A DNA stretch of 8,254 nucleotides from Nocardioides sp. (GTDB lineage Bacteria; Actinomycetota; Actinomycetes; Propionibacteriales; Nocardioidaceae), in contig JAPSKJ010000086.1 in assembly GCA_031177735.1 (NCBI GenBank), forward strand, positions 1-8,254, given 5' to 3'. The notes below the pieces were generated by a model. It had not been told where the DNA came from and searched no databases. It worked only from the letters and a program-made list of their open reading frames with translations. This document shows, one piece after another, positions 8,240 through 8,254 of this stretch (positions are counted from its first letter, which is position 1; every line of letters begins with the position of its first letter). The position numbers and the translations under genes are program-made.

Positions 8240-8253
8240 GGGTAGTCCTACCC
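8240..8253 (+). repeat. Inverted repeat after the substrate-binding protein gene, at the window edge
   Basis: GGGTAG (8240-8245) and CTACCC (8248-8253) are exact inverted repeats with a 2-nt centre. As RNA this gives a 5-bp stem with a 4-nt loop, starting 5 nt after the stop codon. The window ends one base later, so any extension, T tract or following gene cannot be seen. It may be an intercistronic hairpin or a terminator. Confidence 0.4.
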
Positions 8254-8254
8254 A

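Overview
The window is high-GC DNA with the codon bias of an actinobacterium. The protein sequences look most like Nocardioides or a related Propionibacteriales genus. This placement rests on family resemblance recalled from memory, not on a search. All six protein genes appear intact, and there is no sign of mobile DNA, CRISPR, rRNA or tRNA.

Layout. On the minus strand, bases 31-1272 encode a DUF349-repeat coiled-coil protein of unknown function. A 124-bp divergent intergenic region (1273-1396) follows. It holds a perfect 18-bp dyad and candidate promoters facing both ways. On the plus strand there is then a tightly packed housekeeping cluster: a glyoxalase II-like metallo-beta-lactamase hydrolase (1397-2113), histidyl-tRNA synthetase hisS (2118-3398) and aspartyl-tRNA synthetase aspS (3395-5182). 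The spacing is 4 nt between the first two and a 4-nt overlap (GTGA) between the last two, so one mRNA with translational coupling is likely. The hydrolase-hisS pair matches a conserved actinobacterial neighbourhood (relA - peptidyl-prolyl isomerase - hydrolase - hisS in mycobacteria).

A 181-bp gap (5183-5363) ends the tRNA-synthetase unit with a stem-loop. It also carries a candidate promoter, a small dyad and two CGTACAC direct repeats. After it starts an ABC importer unit of the dipeptide/oligopeptide/nickel class: a DppC/OppC-type permease (5364-6374), a 90-bp gap with a stem-loop, a family 5 substrate-binding lipoprotein (6465-8234), and another inverted repeat at the right edge. The second permease and the ATPases are not in the window and presumably lie downstream.

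The two synthetases charge tRNAs in the cytoplasm. AspRS carries a residue (His31) typical of non-discriminating enzymes, which also make Asp-tRNA(Asn) for amidation by GatCAB. The importer captures an unknown solute outside the membrane and passes it through the permease. I see no clear new biological system here. The points most worth a second look are the regulatory dyads and repeats, the apparently leaderless hydrolase start, the AspRS specificity residues and the permease-first order of the transporter genes.
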